64,000 bases of DNA from JAEZHK01 sp040768845 (GCA_040768845.1 JAXGME010000003.1:186001-250000), one strand, 5' to 3'. Shown: positions 40,098-50,242, counted from the first letter of the stretch. The notes: generated by a model from the sequence alone, not told the origin. Numbers and translations: made by a program.

Positions 40098-40733
40098 ATG
40101 CCTAAAGTAGCACTGGTCAATATGCAGGGCGCGAAGGTCGGCGAAGTCGAACTGTCCGAAAACACCTTCGGCGCCGAAATTCACGAAACCGCGCTGCACA
40201 CCGTCGTCCGCGCGCAGCTCAACGCCAAGCGCCAGGGCACCCAGTCGGCCAAGACCCGCTCCGAGGTCCGGGGCGGCGGCCGCAAGATCTACCGCCAGAA
40301 GGGCACCGGCAACGCGCGCCATCACTCCCGGAGGGCGCCGCAGTTCGCCCACGGCGGCATGGTGTTCGCGCCCAAGCCCCGCGACTATTCCATGTCCGTT
40401 CCCCGCAAGGTCAAAAGGCTCGCCATGAAGTCCGCGCTGACCGCCAAGGTGCAGGACGGCGACATGATTGTGCTGGATAAGCTCGAGCTGGCGGACGCCA
40501 AGACCCGCGAGGTCGCCGCGATGCTCAAGGCGCTGGGCGCCGGCCGCAAGGCGCTGATCGTCACCCAGGGCGTGGACGAGCGCGTCGTGCGCGCCGCCGC
40601 CAACATCCCGGGCGTTACCGTGGCGTTTATCGAGCGCGACAGCGGCAGCCTGAACGTGCTGGACATTCTGAACCACGACAAATTCATCGCGACGCTGGGC
40701 GCCGTGAAAGTGGCCGAGGAGGTGTACGAATAA
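40098..40733 (+). CDS. rplD: 50S ribosomal protein L4
   Basis: The 211-aa protein shows the exit-tunnel loop region TRSEVRGGGRKIYRQKGTGN near 55-75 and a C-terminal domain with the usual IPGVTVAF. In some bacteria it controls its own operon through the leader. Its stop TAA shares one base with the rplW ATG. GGAAGGAGGACG precedes the start. Confidence 0.98.
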   Translation: MPKVALVNMQGAKVGEVELSENTFGAEIHETALHTVVRAQLNAKRQGTQSAKTRSEVRGGGRKIYRQKGTGNARHHSRRAPQFAHGGMVFAPKPRDYSMSVPRKVKRLAMKSALTAKVQDGDMIVLDKLELADAKTREVAAMLKALGAGRKALIVTQGVDERVVRAAANIPGVTVAFIERDSGSLNVLDILNHDKFIATLGAVKVAEEVYE

Positions 40734-41029
40734 TGAAGAGCCCCTACGACATCATCCTTCGGCCGGTGCTCACCGAAAAGAGCTACGACGCGATGAACGA
40801 CAAGAAGTACGCCTTTGAGGTGGCCGTGGACGCCGGCAAGACCGAGATCAAGCAGGCGGTGGAGACCATCTTCGGCGTGAAGGTCAAGTCGGTCAACACC
40901 ATGCGCGTCGAGGGCAAGCTCAAGCGCCAGGGCAAGACCCAGGGCCGCCGCCCCGAGCGCAAAAAAGCCTACGTCACGCTGACCGAGGCCTCCAAGGGCA
41001 TCGAGTTCTTCGAAGGCATGGCGCAATAA
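40733..41029 (+). CDS. rplW: 50S ribosomal protein L23
   Basis: The 98-aa protein begins MKSPYDIILRPVLTEKSYD and contains FEVAVDAGKTEIKQAVETIF, standard L23. It lies at the tunnel exit and docks trigger factor and SRP. Its start overlaps the rplD stop (TAATG), so translation is coupled. Confidence 0.98.
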   Translation: MKSPYDIILRPVLTEKSYDAMNDKKYAFEVAVDAGKTEIKQAVETIFGVKVKSVNTMRVEGKLKRQGKTQGRRPERKKAYVTLTEASKGIEFFEGMAQ

Positions 41030-41047
41030 AGGAGGAGGAACGCGAAC

Positions 41048-41878
<831 letters not shown>

Positions 41879-41909
41879 CCGGTATCGCCACGCAAGGAGG
41901 CCGTAAGAT

Positions 41910-42188
41910 ATGAGCAGATCCATCAAGAAAGGCCCGTTCATCCAGCCGGTGCTGCTTGAACGCGTCAAGGCCATGAACCTGAGCGGCGATAAGAAGGTCA
42001 TCAAGACCTGGTCGCGCGCTTCCACCATTTTCCCGGACTTTGTGGGCCACACCATCGCGGTCCATGACGGCCGCAAGCACGTTCCCGTGTACGTGACGGA
42101 GGACATGGTGGGCCACAAGCTGGGCGAATTCGCCCCCACCCGCACCTTCCGCGGACACGCCGGCGAAAAAGCGTCCGCGCGCAAGTAA
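41910..42188 (+). CDS. rpsS: 30S ribosomal protein S19
   Basis: The 92-aa protein begins SRSIKKGPFIQPVLLERV and has WSRASTIFPDFVGHTIAVHDG near 35-55 and GHKLGEFAPTRTF, typical S19. It sits in the 30S head with S13. CAAGGAGGCC precedes the ATG. Confidence 0.98.
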   Translation: MSRSIKKGPFIQPVLLERVKAMNLSGDKKVIKTWSRASTIFPDFVGHTIAVHDGRKHVPVYVTEDMVGHKLGEFAPTRTFRGHAGEKASARK

Positions 42189-42204
42189 GGAGGAGTGAAT
42201 CAAA

Positions 42205-42591
42205 ATGGCAACCAGAACACGCGAGAAGGCTGCGGCCCGCAAGGAAAACGCCGATAAACGCCCCCGCGCCACCGCCAAATATATCCGGATCTCTCCCCGC
42301 AAGGTTCAGATTGTGATCGATCTGATCCGGGGCAAGAAGGTTGACGAAGCGCTGGCCATCCTGGCCTACACCCCCAAGACCGCTTCGCCCGTCGTCGAAA
42401 AGCTGCTGGATTCGGCCATCGCCAACGCCGAGAACAACCTGCAGCTGGACCGCGGGAGCCTGTATGTGGCCGAGGTCTATGCCAACCAGGGCCCCACGCT
42501 GAAGCGCTACTGGGCCCGCTCCCACGGCCGGGCCGACGTGATCCTCAAGCGCACCAGCCACATCACCATCGTCCTGGACGCGGCGAAGTGA
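42205..42591 (+). CDS. rplV: 50S ribosomal protein L22
   Basis: The 128-aa protein has the L22 core ATAKYIRISPRKVQIVIDLI and the tunnel hairpin GPTLKRYWARSHGRAD, with the usual K and R around the macrolide region. An N-terminal basic extension of about 20 residues makes it longer than most L22 (about 110). AAGGAGGAG precedes the ATG. Confidence 0.98.
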   Translation: MATRTREKAAARKENADKRPRATAKYIRISPRKVQIVIDLIRGKKVDEALAILAYTPKTASPVVEKLLDSAIANAENNLQLDRGSLYVAEVYANQGPTLKRYWARSHGRADVILKRTSHITIVLDAAK

Positions 42592-42622
42592 CGTTGAAGA
42601 CGACATAACAGGAGGGAAACCA

Positions 42623-43306
42623 ATGGGCCAGAAGGTAAATCCCCACGGCGCGCGCGTCGGTGTCATCCTGGACTGGAGCACCAAATGGTACGCTGGGAAA
42701 AAGGATTTTTCCAATAACCTGATCGAGGACTACAAGCTGCGCCAGATGCTGAAGGAAAAGCTGAGCATCGCGGGCATCAGCCACATTGACATTGAGCGCG
42801 CCGGCACCAAGCTGACCGTGAGCGTGTTCACCGCCAAGCCGGGCATCGTCATCGGCAAGGGCGGCGCGGGCGTCGAAACGCTGAAAAAGCAGATCGAGGC
42901 CTTTACCGGAAAGAACGTGAATCTCAACATCCTGGAGATCAAGAGCCCCGAAACCAACGCCCAGCTGGTGGCCGAGAACATCGCCCAGCAGCTGGAAAAG
43001 CGGGTGTCCTTCCGCCGCGCGATGAAGCAGAGCCTCGGCCGCGCCATGAAGGCCGGCGCCAAGGGCATCAAGACCAGCGTCTCCGGCCGCCTGGGCGGCG
43101 CGGACATCGCCCGCACCGAGGGCTATCACGAGGGTTCCATCCCGCTGCAGACGCTGCGCGCCAACATCGACTACGGTTTCGCCGAAGCCAAGACCACCTA
43201 CGGGCGCATCGGCGTCAAGGTGTGGATCTACAAGGGGCAGATCCTGCCCAAGCCCAAGAGGACCGCTGCCCCCGCGCCTCAGCGCAGGGTCGAAGGAGGG
43301 AAATAA
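42623..43306 (+). CDS. rpsC: 30S ribosomal protein S3
   Basis: The 227-aa protein begins MGQKVNPHGARVGV, with the KH RNA-binding loop GIVIGKGGAGVE near 74 and the C-terminal GVKVWIYKG. It lies at the mRNA entry site. A short K/P/A-rich tail ends it. CAGGAGGGAAA precedes the ATG. Confidence 0.98.
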   Translation: MGQKVNPHGARVGVILDWSTKWYAGKKDFSNNLIEDYKLRQMLKEKLSIAGISHIDIERAGTKLTVSVFTAKPGIVIGKGGAGVETLKKQIEAFTGKNVNLNILEIKSPETNAQLVAENIAQQLEKRVSFRRAMKQSLGRAMKAGAKGIKTSVSGRLGGADIARTEGYHEGSIPLQTLRANIDYGFAEAKTTYGRIGVKVWIYKGQILPKPKRTAAPAPQRRVEGGK

Positions 43307-43309
43307 ACC

Positions 43310-43747
43310 ATGCTGATGCCCAAGAGAGTCAAGCGCCGCAAGGTGATGCGCGGCCGCATGAAGGGCAAGGCCCAGCGCGGCAATTTCCTGGCCTACGGCG
43401 ATTACGGCCTCGTGGCCACCGAACCCGGCTGGGTGACCTCCAACCAGATCGAAGCCGCCCGTCAGGCGATGACCCGCCACACCAAGCGCGGCGGTCAGGT
43501 CTGGATCAAGATCTTCCCGGATAAGCCCGTCACCGCCAAGCCGGCCGAAACCCGAATGGGCTCCGGCAAGGGCGCGCCCGAGTACTGGGTGGCGGTCGTG
43601 AAGCCGGGCCGGGTGCTGTTCGAGATGAAGGACGTGGACGAGACCATCGCCCGGGAGGCGCTGCGCCTGGCCGGCCACAAGCTTCCCATCAAGAGCAAGT
43701 TCATCAAGCGCGAGAAAGAGAACGAGTCGGGTGGTGAAGAGCAATGA
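43310..43747 (+). CDS. rplP: 50S ribosomal protein L16
   Basis: The 145-aa protein begins MLMPKRVKRRKVMRGRM and holds ARQAMTRHTKRGGQVWIKIFP, the L16 core that positions A-site tRNA. The last residues are a charged E/K tail. Its stop overlaps the rpmC start (ATGA). GAAGGAGGG precedes the ATG inside the end of rpsC. Confidence 0.98.
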   Translation: MLMPKRVKRRKVMRGRMKGKAQRGNFLAYGDYGLVATEPGWVTSNQIEAARQAMTRHTKRGGQVWIKIFPDKPVTAKPAETRMGSGKGAPEYWVAVVKPGRVLFEMKDVDETIAREALRLAGHKLPIKSKFIKREKENESGGEEQ

Positions 43748-43947
43748 AAACCAACGAATTGAAGGAACTGATGATCAAGTCGACGGAGGAGCTCGACACC
43801 GATCTGAAGAATAAAAAGAGCGAGCTGTTCAACCTTCGCTTCCAGCTGGCCACCGGGCAGCTGCAGAACACCTCCGCGATCCAGCGCGTCAAGCGCGACA
43901 TCGCCCGCATGAAGACCATCATCCGTCAGCGCGAGCTCAAAGCGTGA
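43744..43947 (+). CDS. rpmC: 50S ribosomal protein L29
   Basis: The 67-aa helical hairpin protein shows ELDTDLKNKKSELFNLRFQ and the end RVKRDIARMKTIIRQRE. It lies near the tunnel exit next to L23. The start overlaps the rplP stop by four bases. Confidence 0.97.
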   Translation: MKTNELKELMIKSTEELDTDLKNKKSELFNLRFQLATGQLQNTSAIQRVKRDIARMKTIIRQRELKA

Positions 43948-43970
43948 TGCGAAAGGAGGAAGCGAACAAA

Positions 43971-44231
43971 ATGGCAGAGCAGAGAGGTATCCGCAAAACC
44001 CGCGTAGGCGTCGTGGTCTCCGACAAGATGGACAAGACCGTCGTGGTGGAGATCCGCACTCGCGTCAAGCATCCGCTTTATGGGAAGATCATGAACCGCA
44101 CCGAGAAGTTCAAGGCCCACGACGAGGAGAACGCCTGCGGCGTCGGCGACACGGTGCGCATCATGGAAACCCGTCCGCTGTCCAAGGACAAGCGCTGGCG
44201 CCTGGTCGAGATCGTCGAGAAGGCGAAGTAA
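43971..44231 (+). CDS. rpsQ: 30S ribosomal protein S17
   Basis: The 86-aa OB-fold protein begins MAEQRGIRKTRVGVVVSDKM and contains RVKHPLYGKIMNRTEKFKAHDE. AAAGGAGGAAG is 9 bases before ATG 43971. A longer in-frame start at 43944 lies before that site and inside the rpmC end, and is rejected. Confidence 0.97.
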   Translation: MAEQRGIRKTRVGVVVSDKMDKTVVVEIRTRVKHPLYGKIMNRTEKFKAHDEENACGVGDTVRIMETRPLSKDKRWRLVEIVEKAK

Positions 44232-44259
44232 GCCGGGGCACACGACAAGGAGGATTACA

Positions 44260-44628
<369 letters not shown>

Positions 44629-44640
44629 GAGGTACGAAGC

Positions 44641-44997
44641 ATGAATGCACCCAAGGCGAAAGCCAAGCTCCACGTCAAAACCGGCGACACCGTCGTCGTG
44701 ATCTCGGGCAAGGATAAGGGCAAGCAGGGCAAGATCCAGAAGGCCTTCCCGGCCACCGGCCGCGTGGTCGTCGAGGGCGTCGCCCTCGTCAAGCGCCACC
44801 AGAAGCCCCGCGGACAGGGCATGCCGGGCGGCATCATCAACAAGGAAGCCGCGATTCCGGCCTCCAAGGTGATGCTCGTCTGCCCCAGCTGCAAAGAGCC
44901 CACCCGCATTGGCCACACCTTCATCGAGGTGGACGGCAAGACCAAGAAGATCCGCGTGTGCAAGAAGAAGAACTGCGGCGCGCAGATCGATCAATAA
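44641..44997 (+). CDS. rplX: 50S ribosomal protein L24
   Basis: The 118-aa protein has the KOW motif GDTVVVISGKDKGKQGKI near 15-32 and a C-terminal zinc-ribbon-like pair, CPSC near 82 and CKKKNC near 108. B. subtilis L24 lacks these cysteines, so this is a C+ form. It starts assembly of the large subunit. AGGAGGTACGAAGC precedes the ATG. Confidence 0.98.
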   Translation: MNAPKAKAKLHVKTGDTVVVISGKDKGKQGKIQKAFPATGRVVVEGVALVKRHQKPRGQGMPGGIINKEAAIPASKVMLVCPSCKEPTRIGHTFIEVDGKTKKIRVCKKKNCGAQIDQ

Positions 44998-45014
44998 GGA
45001 GGGAGGACTGACCA

Positions 45015-45557
45015 ATGGCACGTCTGAAGGAAAAGTATACCGCCGAAGTTGCTCCTGCCCTCATGCAGAAATTCGGCTACAAGAACGTCATGGAGATTCC
45101 CCGCCTGGAAAAGGTGATCATCAACATGGGCCTGGGCGACTGCAAGGACAACGCCAAGGCCATGGAAGTCGCCATCGCCGAGCTGACCGTGATCTCCGGC
45201 CAGAAGCCGATGGTGACCAAGGCCAAGAAGTCCATCGCCAACTTCAAGGTCCGCGAGGGCATGAACGTGGGCGCCAAGGTCACGCTGCGCGGCGAGCGCA
45301 TGTACGAGTTTTCCGACAAGCTGGTGAACATCGTGCTGCCCCGCGTCCGCGACTTCCGCGGCGTCTCTGCCAAGGCCTTTGACGGCCGCGGCAACTACGC
45401 CCTGGGCGTCCGCGAGCAGCTGATCTTTCCCGAGATCGAATACGACAAGGTGGACAAGATCCGCGGCATGGAAATGATCTTCGTCACCACCGCCAAGACC
45501 GACGAAGAAGCCAGGGAACTGCTCAGCCTGCTGGGCATGCCCTTCGCCCAAGGCTAA
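45015..45557 (+). CDS. rplE: 50S ribosomal protein L5
   Basis: The 180-aa protein has the L5 hallmarks RLEKVIINMGLGD near 30, RGERMYEFSDKLVNIVLPRVRDFRG-type sequence in the middle, and LGVREQLIFPEIEYD. It binds 5S rRNA. AAGGAGGGAGG precedes the ATG by about 10 bases. Confidence 0.98.
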   Translation: MARLKEKYTAEVAPALMQKFGYKNVMEIPRLEKVIINMGLGDCKDNAKAMEVAIAELTVISGQKPMVTKAKKSIANFKVREGMNVGAKVTLRGERMYEFSDKLVNIVLPRVRDFRGVSAKAFDGRGNYALGVREQLIFPEIEYDKVDKIRGMEMIFVTTAKTDEEARELLSLLGMPFAQG

Positions 45558-45572
45558 AGGAGGATATCAAGC

Positions 45573-45758
45573 GTGGCCAAGACAAGCATGAAAGTCAGGC
45601 AGACCAGGACGCCCAAGTTCTCCACCCGTGCCTATACCCGCTGCCGCATCTGCGGGCGCCCGCACTCGGTGTTGAGCAAGTACGGCGTTTGCCGCATCTG
45701 CTTCCGCGAGCTGGCCTATAAGGGCCAGATCCCCGGTGTAAGGAAAGCCAGCTGGTAA
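45573..45758 (+). CDS. rpsZ: 30S ribosomal protein S14 type Z
   Basis: The 61-aa zinc form of S14 has C-R-I-C at 23-26 region (YTRCRICGRPHS) and a second pair (VCRICFREL) near 40. It is the usual Gram-positive short S14. The start is GTG with AAAGGAGGATATC just upstream. The enclosed product starts AKTSMKVRQTRTPKF. Confidence 0.97.
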   Translation: MAKTSMKVRQTRTPKFSTRAYTRCRICGRPHSVLSKYGVCRICFRELAYKGQIPGVRKASW

Positions 45759-45786
45759 CGCGGCACCAACGGAAGGAGGTTACATC

Positions 45787-46185
45787 ATGATCATGAACGA
45801 TCCCATCGCGGATATGCTGACCCGAATCCGCAATGCCCAGGTTGCCAGACACGAAGCGGTCGTCCTGCCCGCCTCCAATATCAAAAAGGCGATCGCAAAA
45901 ATCCTGCTGGATGAAGGCTATGTGAAGAGCGTCGATTTCATCGACGATCAGCTCCAGGGGCAGATCAAGATTACGCTGAAGTACGCGCAGGGCAAGCAGC
46001 CCGTGATCAAGGGGCTCAAGCGCATTTCGAAGCCCGGTCTGCGCGTGTACGCGGGCAGCGAGGATCTCCCCAAGGTGCTGGGCGGCCTCGGCATCGCGGT
46101 TGTTTCCACGTCCCAGGGCGTGATGACCGACCGGACGGCCCGTTCCCAGGGCGTCGGCGGCGAAGTACTCGCTTACATCTGGTAA
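45787..46185 (+). CDS. rpsH: 30S ribosomal protein S8
   Basis: The 132-aa protein has the N-terminal NDPIADMLTRIRNAQ and the C-terminal STSQGVMTDRTARSQGVGGEV, standard S8. In other bacteria it represses the spc operon at the L5 gene. AAGGAGGTTACATC precedes the first ATG; a second ATG two codons later is also possible. Confidence 0.98.
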   Translation: MIMNDPIADMLTRIRNAQVARHEAVVLPASNIKKAIAKILLDEGYVKSVDFIDDQLQGQIKITLKYAQGKQPVIKGLKRISKPGLRVYAGSEDLPKVLGGLGIAVVSTSQGVMTDRTARSQGVGGEVLAYIW

Positions 46186-46212
46186 GCTAGCAGGATTTGG
46201 AGGTAGAGAACC

Positions 46213-46755
46213 ATGTCCCGAATCGGAAAGCTTCCGATCAAGCTGCCTCAAGGGGTGAGCGTGACCGTCGACGGCGACAACCTGGTGACGGTCAAGGGCC
46301 CGAAGGGCACGCTCTCCCAGAAGGTCAACAAGGATATCACCGTTTCGCAGGAGGAAGGGGCGCTCCACGTCACCCGTCCGTCCGATGCGAAACCCCATCG
46401 TGCGATGCACGGCCTGTACCGCGCGCTGATCAACAACATGGTCACCGGCGTGACCGACGGCTTCACCAAGGTGCTGGCGCTGGAAGGCGTCGGCTACCGT
46501 GCCAGCGTCGCCGGCAGCCAGCTGACCCTCAACGTCGGCTACAGCCATCCGGTGGTGTTTGACGCGCCTGAGAGCATCAGCTTTGAAACGCCCGCGCCCA
46601 ACCGCATTCTGGTCAAGGGCATCGATAAGCAGCAGGTGGGCGCCATCGCCGCGGACATCCGCGCCGTCCGCAAGCCCGAGCCGTACCTGGGCAAGGGCAT
46701 TCGCTACGAGAACGAGAGGATCCGCCGCAAGGAAGGCAAGACCGGCAAGAAGTAA
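46213..46755 (+). CDS. rplF: 50S ribosomal protein L6
   Basis: The 180-aa protein begins MSRIGKLPIKLPQGVSVTV and has the C-terminal GKGIRYENERIRRKEGKTGKK. Two repeated L6 domains are visible. It lies near the factor-binding stalk. TTGGAGGTAGAGAACC precedes the ATG. Confidence 0.98.
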   Translation: MSRIGKLPIKLPQGVSVTVDGDNLVTVKGPKGTLSQKVNKDITVSQEEGALHVTRPSDAKPHRAMHGLYRALINNMVTGVTDGFTKVLALEGVGYRASVAGSQLTLNVGYSHPVVFDAPESISFETPAPNRILVKGIDKQQVGAIAADIRAVRKPEPYLGKGIRYENERIRRKEGKTGKK

Positions 46756-46773
46756 GGAGAGGGGGAACCGCAG

Positions 46774-47142
46774 TTGTTTAAGAAACGTGACCGCAACGAA
46801 GTTCGCGTCATCCGGCACGAACGCGTTCGCAAGAAGATCAGCGGAACGCCCGACCGGCCGAGGCTTTCCGTGTACCGCAGCCTGAACCACATCTACGCGC
46901 AGATCATCGATGATTCCGTCGGCCAGACCCTGGTGGCCGCCTCCACCGTCGAAAAGGACATCGCGTCCTCGATCGGCGAGATGGACAAGAAGGGCGCCTC
47001 CAAGGTCGTCGGCAAGGCCGTCGCTGAGCGCGCCATCGCCAAGGGCATTAAGCAGGTCGTGTTCGACCGCGGCGGCTACATCTACACCGGCCGCGTGGCG
47101 GAACTCGCCGCGGGCGCCCGCGAAGGAGGTCTTGAGTTCTGA
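46774..47142 (+). CDS. rplR: 50S ribosomal protein L18
   Basis: The 122-aa protein binds 5S rRNA; RHERVRKKISGTPDRPRLSV and FDRGGYIYTGRVAELA are typical. The start is TTG after GGAGAGGGGG. Its stop shares one base with the rpsE ATG (TGATG). Confidence 0.97.
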   Translation: MFKKRDRNEVRVIRHERVRKKISGTPDRPRLSVYRSLNHIYAQIIDDSVGQTLVAASTVEKDIASSIGEMDKKGASKVVGKAVAERAIAKGIKQVVFDRGGYIYTGRVAELAAGAREGGLEF

Positions 47143-47678
47143 TGGAAGGCAGAGAGCATAACCGCGAGGGCCGTCGCATGAACCGCCGCGAGGAGCCCGT
47201 CAGCGAATTCAAGGAAAAGCTGGTTTTTGTCAACCGCGTCGCGAAGGTCGTCAAGGGCGGCAAGAACTTCCGCTTTACCGCGCTGATGGTCGTCGGCGAT
47301 GAGAACGGCCGCATCGCCTGCGGCATGGGCAAGGCCACCGAAATTCCCGAGGCCATCCGCAAGGGCGTCGAGGATGCGAAGAAGAAGATGACGAGCATCG
47401 CCCGCACCGGCACCACCATCCCCCACGAAGCCGTGGGCGTGTTCGGAACCGGCAAGGTGCTGCTCATGCCCGCCCCGGAAGGTACCGGCGTCATCGCCGG
47501 CGGCCCGGTGCGCGCGGTCATCGAAGCGGTTGGCATCAAGGACATCCGCACCAAGTCGATCGGCTCCAACAACCCGATCAACATGGTCAAGGCGACGATC
47601 GAGGGCCTGAAGCAGCTCCGCACGATCGAGGAGGTCGCCAAGCTACGCGGCAAGACCGTCGAAGAGCTGATGGGCTGA
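47142..47678 (+). CDS. rpsE: 30S ribosomal protein S5
   Basis: The 178-aa protein has the double-stranded RNA-binding half (NRVAKVVKGGKNFRFTALMV) and the C-terminal GSNNPINMVKATIEGL. It takes part in decoding accuracy. CGAAGGAGGTC precedes its ATG, which overlaps the rplR stop. Confidence 0.98.
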   Translation: MEGREHNREGRRMNRREEPVSEFKEKLVFVNRVAKVVKGGKNFRFTALMVVGDENGRIACGMGKATEIPEAIRKGVEDAKKKMTSIARTGTTIPHEAVGVFGTGKVLLMPAPEGTGVIAGGPVRAVIEAVGIKDIRTKSIGSNNPINMVKATIEGLKQLRTIEEVAKLRGKTVEELMG

Positions 47679-47691
47679 GGAGGATCGCGAG

Positions 47692-47874
47692 ATGAAGCTG
47701 AAGATCACACAGACCAAATCCACCATCGCTTGCCTGAAGGATCAGATCGCCACCATCGAGGCGCTGGGCCTGCACCGGATCGGCCATACGGTCGTGAAGG
47801 AGGACAACCCCGCCACCCGCGGCATGATCTTCAAAGTCAAGCACATGGTGAAGGTTGAGGAAATTGAGGAATAA
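47692..47874 (+). CDS. rpmD: 50S ribosomal protein L30
   Basis: The 60-aa protein begins MKLKITQTKSTIACLKDQ and has ALGLHRIGHTVVKEDNPATRGM, the L30 core. GAGGAGGATCGCG precedes the ATG. It is in normal place between rpsE and rplO. Confidence 0.97.
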   Translation: MKLKITQTKSTIACLKDQIATIEALGLHRIGHTVVKEDNPATRGMIFKVKHMVKVEEIEE

Positions 47875-47888
47875 GGAGGTCAACGGCA

Positions 47889-48329
47889 ATGAAACTTCAT
47901 GAACTGAAACCCGCACCCGGCTCTGCCACCGCCCCGAAGCGGCTCGGCCGCGGCATCGGTTCCGGCCTGGGCAAGACCTCCGGCAAGGGCCACAAGGGCG
48001 CCAAGGCCCGCTCCGGCGGCGGCAAGCGGCCCGGCTTTGAAGGCGGCCAGATGCCTCTGGTGCGCCGTCTGCCCAAGCGCGGCTTCTTTAACCCCTTCCG
48101 CACCGAGTACGTGGCGATCAACGTCAGCCGCCTTGAGGCGTTTGAGGACGGCGCCACCGTTTCCCCGGTGGAGCTCATCCAGATGGGCATCATCAAGAAG
48201 ATCGAAGACGGCGTCAAAATCATGGGCGGCGGCGAGCTGACCCGAAAGCTCACGGTACAGGCGAACAAATTTACTGCTACCGCGAAGGAGAAGATTGAAG
48301 CGGCAGGCGGGAAAGCCGAGGTGATCTGA
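47889..48329 (+). CDS. rplO: 50S ribosomal protein L15
   Basis: The 146-aa protein begins MKLHELKPAPGSATAPKRLG and has the glycine-rich GRGIGSGLGKTSGKGHKG and GFEGGQMPLVRRLPKRGF. It is a late-assembly large-subunit protein. AAGGAGGTCAACGGC precedes the ATG; secY follows at once. Confidence 0.98.
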   Translation: MKLHELKPAPGSATAPKRLGRGIGSGLGKTSGKGHKGAKARSGGGKRPGFEGGQMPLVRRLPKRGFFNPFRTEYVAINVSRLEAFEDGATVSPVELIQMGIIKKIEDGVKIMGGGELTRKLTVQANKFTATAKEKIEAAGGKAEVI

Positions 48330-48330
48330 C

Positions 48331-49602
48331 GTGTGGGAAACCCTGCGCAACGCGTGGCGGATTCAGGACCTTCGTAAGAAGATCCTCTACACTTTGGGGA
48401 TGCTGCTCCTCTACCGGCTTTTGAGCTACGTGCCCACGCCGTTTGTGAACCTCGCAAACGTGCGCCAGGCCATGGGCCAGTATGACCTGCTGAACTTCAT
48501 CAACATGATGACGGGCTCCAACATCCAGGATTTCACCATCATGGCGATGGGCATCACCCCGTACATCAACTCGTCGATCATCATGCAGCTGCTGACCGTC
48601 GCCATTCCCAAGCTCGAGGAGATGCAGAAGGAAGGCGAAGAAGGCCGCAAAAAGATTGCGCAGTACACCCGTTACGTCACCATCGGCCTGGGCTTCCTGC
48701 AGGCGATCGCGCTGTCGGTGGGCCTTGCGGCCTCCACGCAGCGGACCTTCATGGGCTACATGACCATCGGCGTCTGCCTCGCGGCCGGCACCGCGCTGGC
48801 CATGTGGATCGGCGAGCGCATCACCGAAAAGGGCATCGGCAACGGCGTTTCGCTTTTGATCTTCTCGGGCATCATCGCCCGGGTGGGCAGCCACTTCGCG
48901 CAGAACTTCGTGTACCTGTTTAACCCTGAGGCGGTGTCGGGCGGCCTGTTCAGCCCCTGGTCGCTGGTTGCGATCATCGTGCTGACGCTGGTCATGATCG
49001 TCGCCGTCGTGTTCGTGGACCTGGGCGAGCGCCGCATCCCGATCCAGTACGCCAAGCGCGTGGTGGGCCGCAAGATGTACGGCGGCCAGTCCACCCACAT
49101 TCCGCTGAAGGTCAACTCCACGGGCGTCATGTCGCTGATCTTCGGTTCCGCGATCATGCAGTTTCCGTCCACGATCCTGGCTTTCATGCCCAACAGCAGC
49201 GCCTACGCCTGGTGGCAGAACAACGTCAGCTATTCCAGCATCGGCTACCAGCTGATCTTCGCGCTGCTGATCTTCGGGTTCACGTTCTTCTACACGACGA
49301 TCTCCTTCAACCCCAATGAGATCTCGAAGAACATTCAGCAAAACGGCGGCATGATCCCCGGCATTCGCCAGGGCAAGCCCACCGCCGATTTCCTGCTGAG
49401 AACCTCAAACCGCATCACCCTGTTCGCAGCGCTGTTCCTGGCGGTGCTCGCCACGGTGCCGACGCTGATGAGCAAGAGCTTCAGCGCCAGTCTGCCGTTT
49501 GGCGCCTCGTCGCTTCTGATCGCGGTATCCGTCGCGATGGAAACCACCAGGCAGCTCGAAAGCCAGATGCTGATGCGCCACTACAAGGGTTTCCTGAAGT
49601 AG
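48331..49602 (+). CDS. secY: Protein translocase subunit SecY
   Basis: The 423-aa channel protein has ten predicted membrane helices. Recognisable parts are TPYINSSIIMQLLT near 85, GERITEKGIGNGVSLLIF near 163, and the ribosome-binding loop ERRIPIQYAKRVVGRKMYGGQ near 231. It forms the Sec pore for export and membrane insertion. The start is GTG immediately after the rplO stop, with a GAGGTG a few bases upstream. adk follows 10 bases after the stop. Confidence 0.98.
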   Translation: MWETLRNAWRIQDLRKKILYTLGMLLLYRLLSYVPTPFVNLANVRQAMGQYDLLNFINMMTGSNIQDFTIMAMGITPYINSSIIMQLLTVAIPKLEEMQKEGEEGRKKIAQYTRYVTIGLGFLQAIALSVGLAASTQRTFMGYMTIGVCLAAGTALAMWIGERITEKGIGNGVSLLIFSGIIARVGSHFAQNFVYLFNPEAVSGGLFSPWSLVAIIVLTLVMIVAVVFVDLGERRIPIQYAKRVVGRKMYGGQSTHIPLKVNSTGVMSLIFGSAIMQFPSTILAFMPNSSAYAWWQNNVSYSSIGYQLIFALLIFGFTFFYTTISFNPNEISKNIQQNGGMIPGIRQGKPTADFLLRTSNRITLFAALFLAVLATVPTLMSKSFSASLPFGASSLLIAVSVAMETTRQLESQMLMRHYKGFLK

Positions 49603-49612
49603 GAGGTCGCCA

Positions 49613-50242
49613 ATGAAGCTTGTATTCCTGGGCCCCCCGGGCGCCGGCAAGGGCACGCAGGCGGCAGTCGTCGCGAAGGATCTGGGCATCGCCCATGTCT
49701 CCACCGGCGATATGTTCCGCGCCGCGATCGCAAACCTGACGCCCACCGGAATCAAGGCCAAGGCCTACCTTGACGCAGGCAAGCTGGTGCCCGACGAGGT
49801 CACCATCGCCATGGTCGAAGAACGGCTTCAGATGGAAGATTGCGCAGGCGGCTTTCTCCTGGATGGTTTTCCGCGCTCCATTCCCCAGGCCGAGGCGCTG
49901 GACGCGTTTGCGGCGCCCGACCTGGCGGTGGAGATCCGGGTTCGCGATGAGAAGATCCTGGACCGGCTGACCGGTCGGCGCGTCTGCCCGTCCTGCGAGG
50001 GCATCTTCCACATTTCGAAGCTCGAAGACCCGCTGGTCTGTCCGGTGTGCGGCGCCTGCCTCGTGCATCGCCAGGACGACTGGCCCGAAACCATATCGCG
50101 CCGCCTCGACGTCTATCATCGGCAGACCGAGCCGCTGGTCGGGTTCTACAAAGAACGCGGACGCCACCGCGAGGTCTCCGGCGAACAGGCGCCGGAGATG
50201 GTGCACGCCGACATCATGGACCTTCTGGAGCGCGCGCGATGA
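49613..50242 (+). CDS. adk: Adenylate kinase
   Basis: The 209-aa kinase interconverts ATP, ADP and AMP. It has the P-loop GPPGAGKGT at 7-15, the LLDGFPR motif near 83, and a zinc LID with C125, C128, C143 and C146, as in Gram-positive enzymes. AGGAGGTCGCC precedes the ATG. Its stop overlaps the map start (ATGA), so the pair is coupled, as is usual in Firmicutes. Confidence 0.97.
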   Translation: MKLVFLGPPGAGKGTQAAVVAKDLGIAHVSTGDMFRAAIANLTPTGIKAKAYLDAGKLVPDEVTIAMVEERLQMEDCAGGFLLDGFPRSIPQAEALDAFAAPDLAVEIRVRDEKILDRLTGRRVCPSCEGIFHISKLEDPLVCPVCGACLVHRQDDWPETISRRLDVYHRQTEPLVGFYKERGRHREVSGEQAPEMVHADIMDLLERAR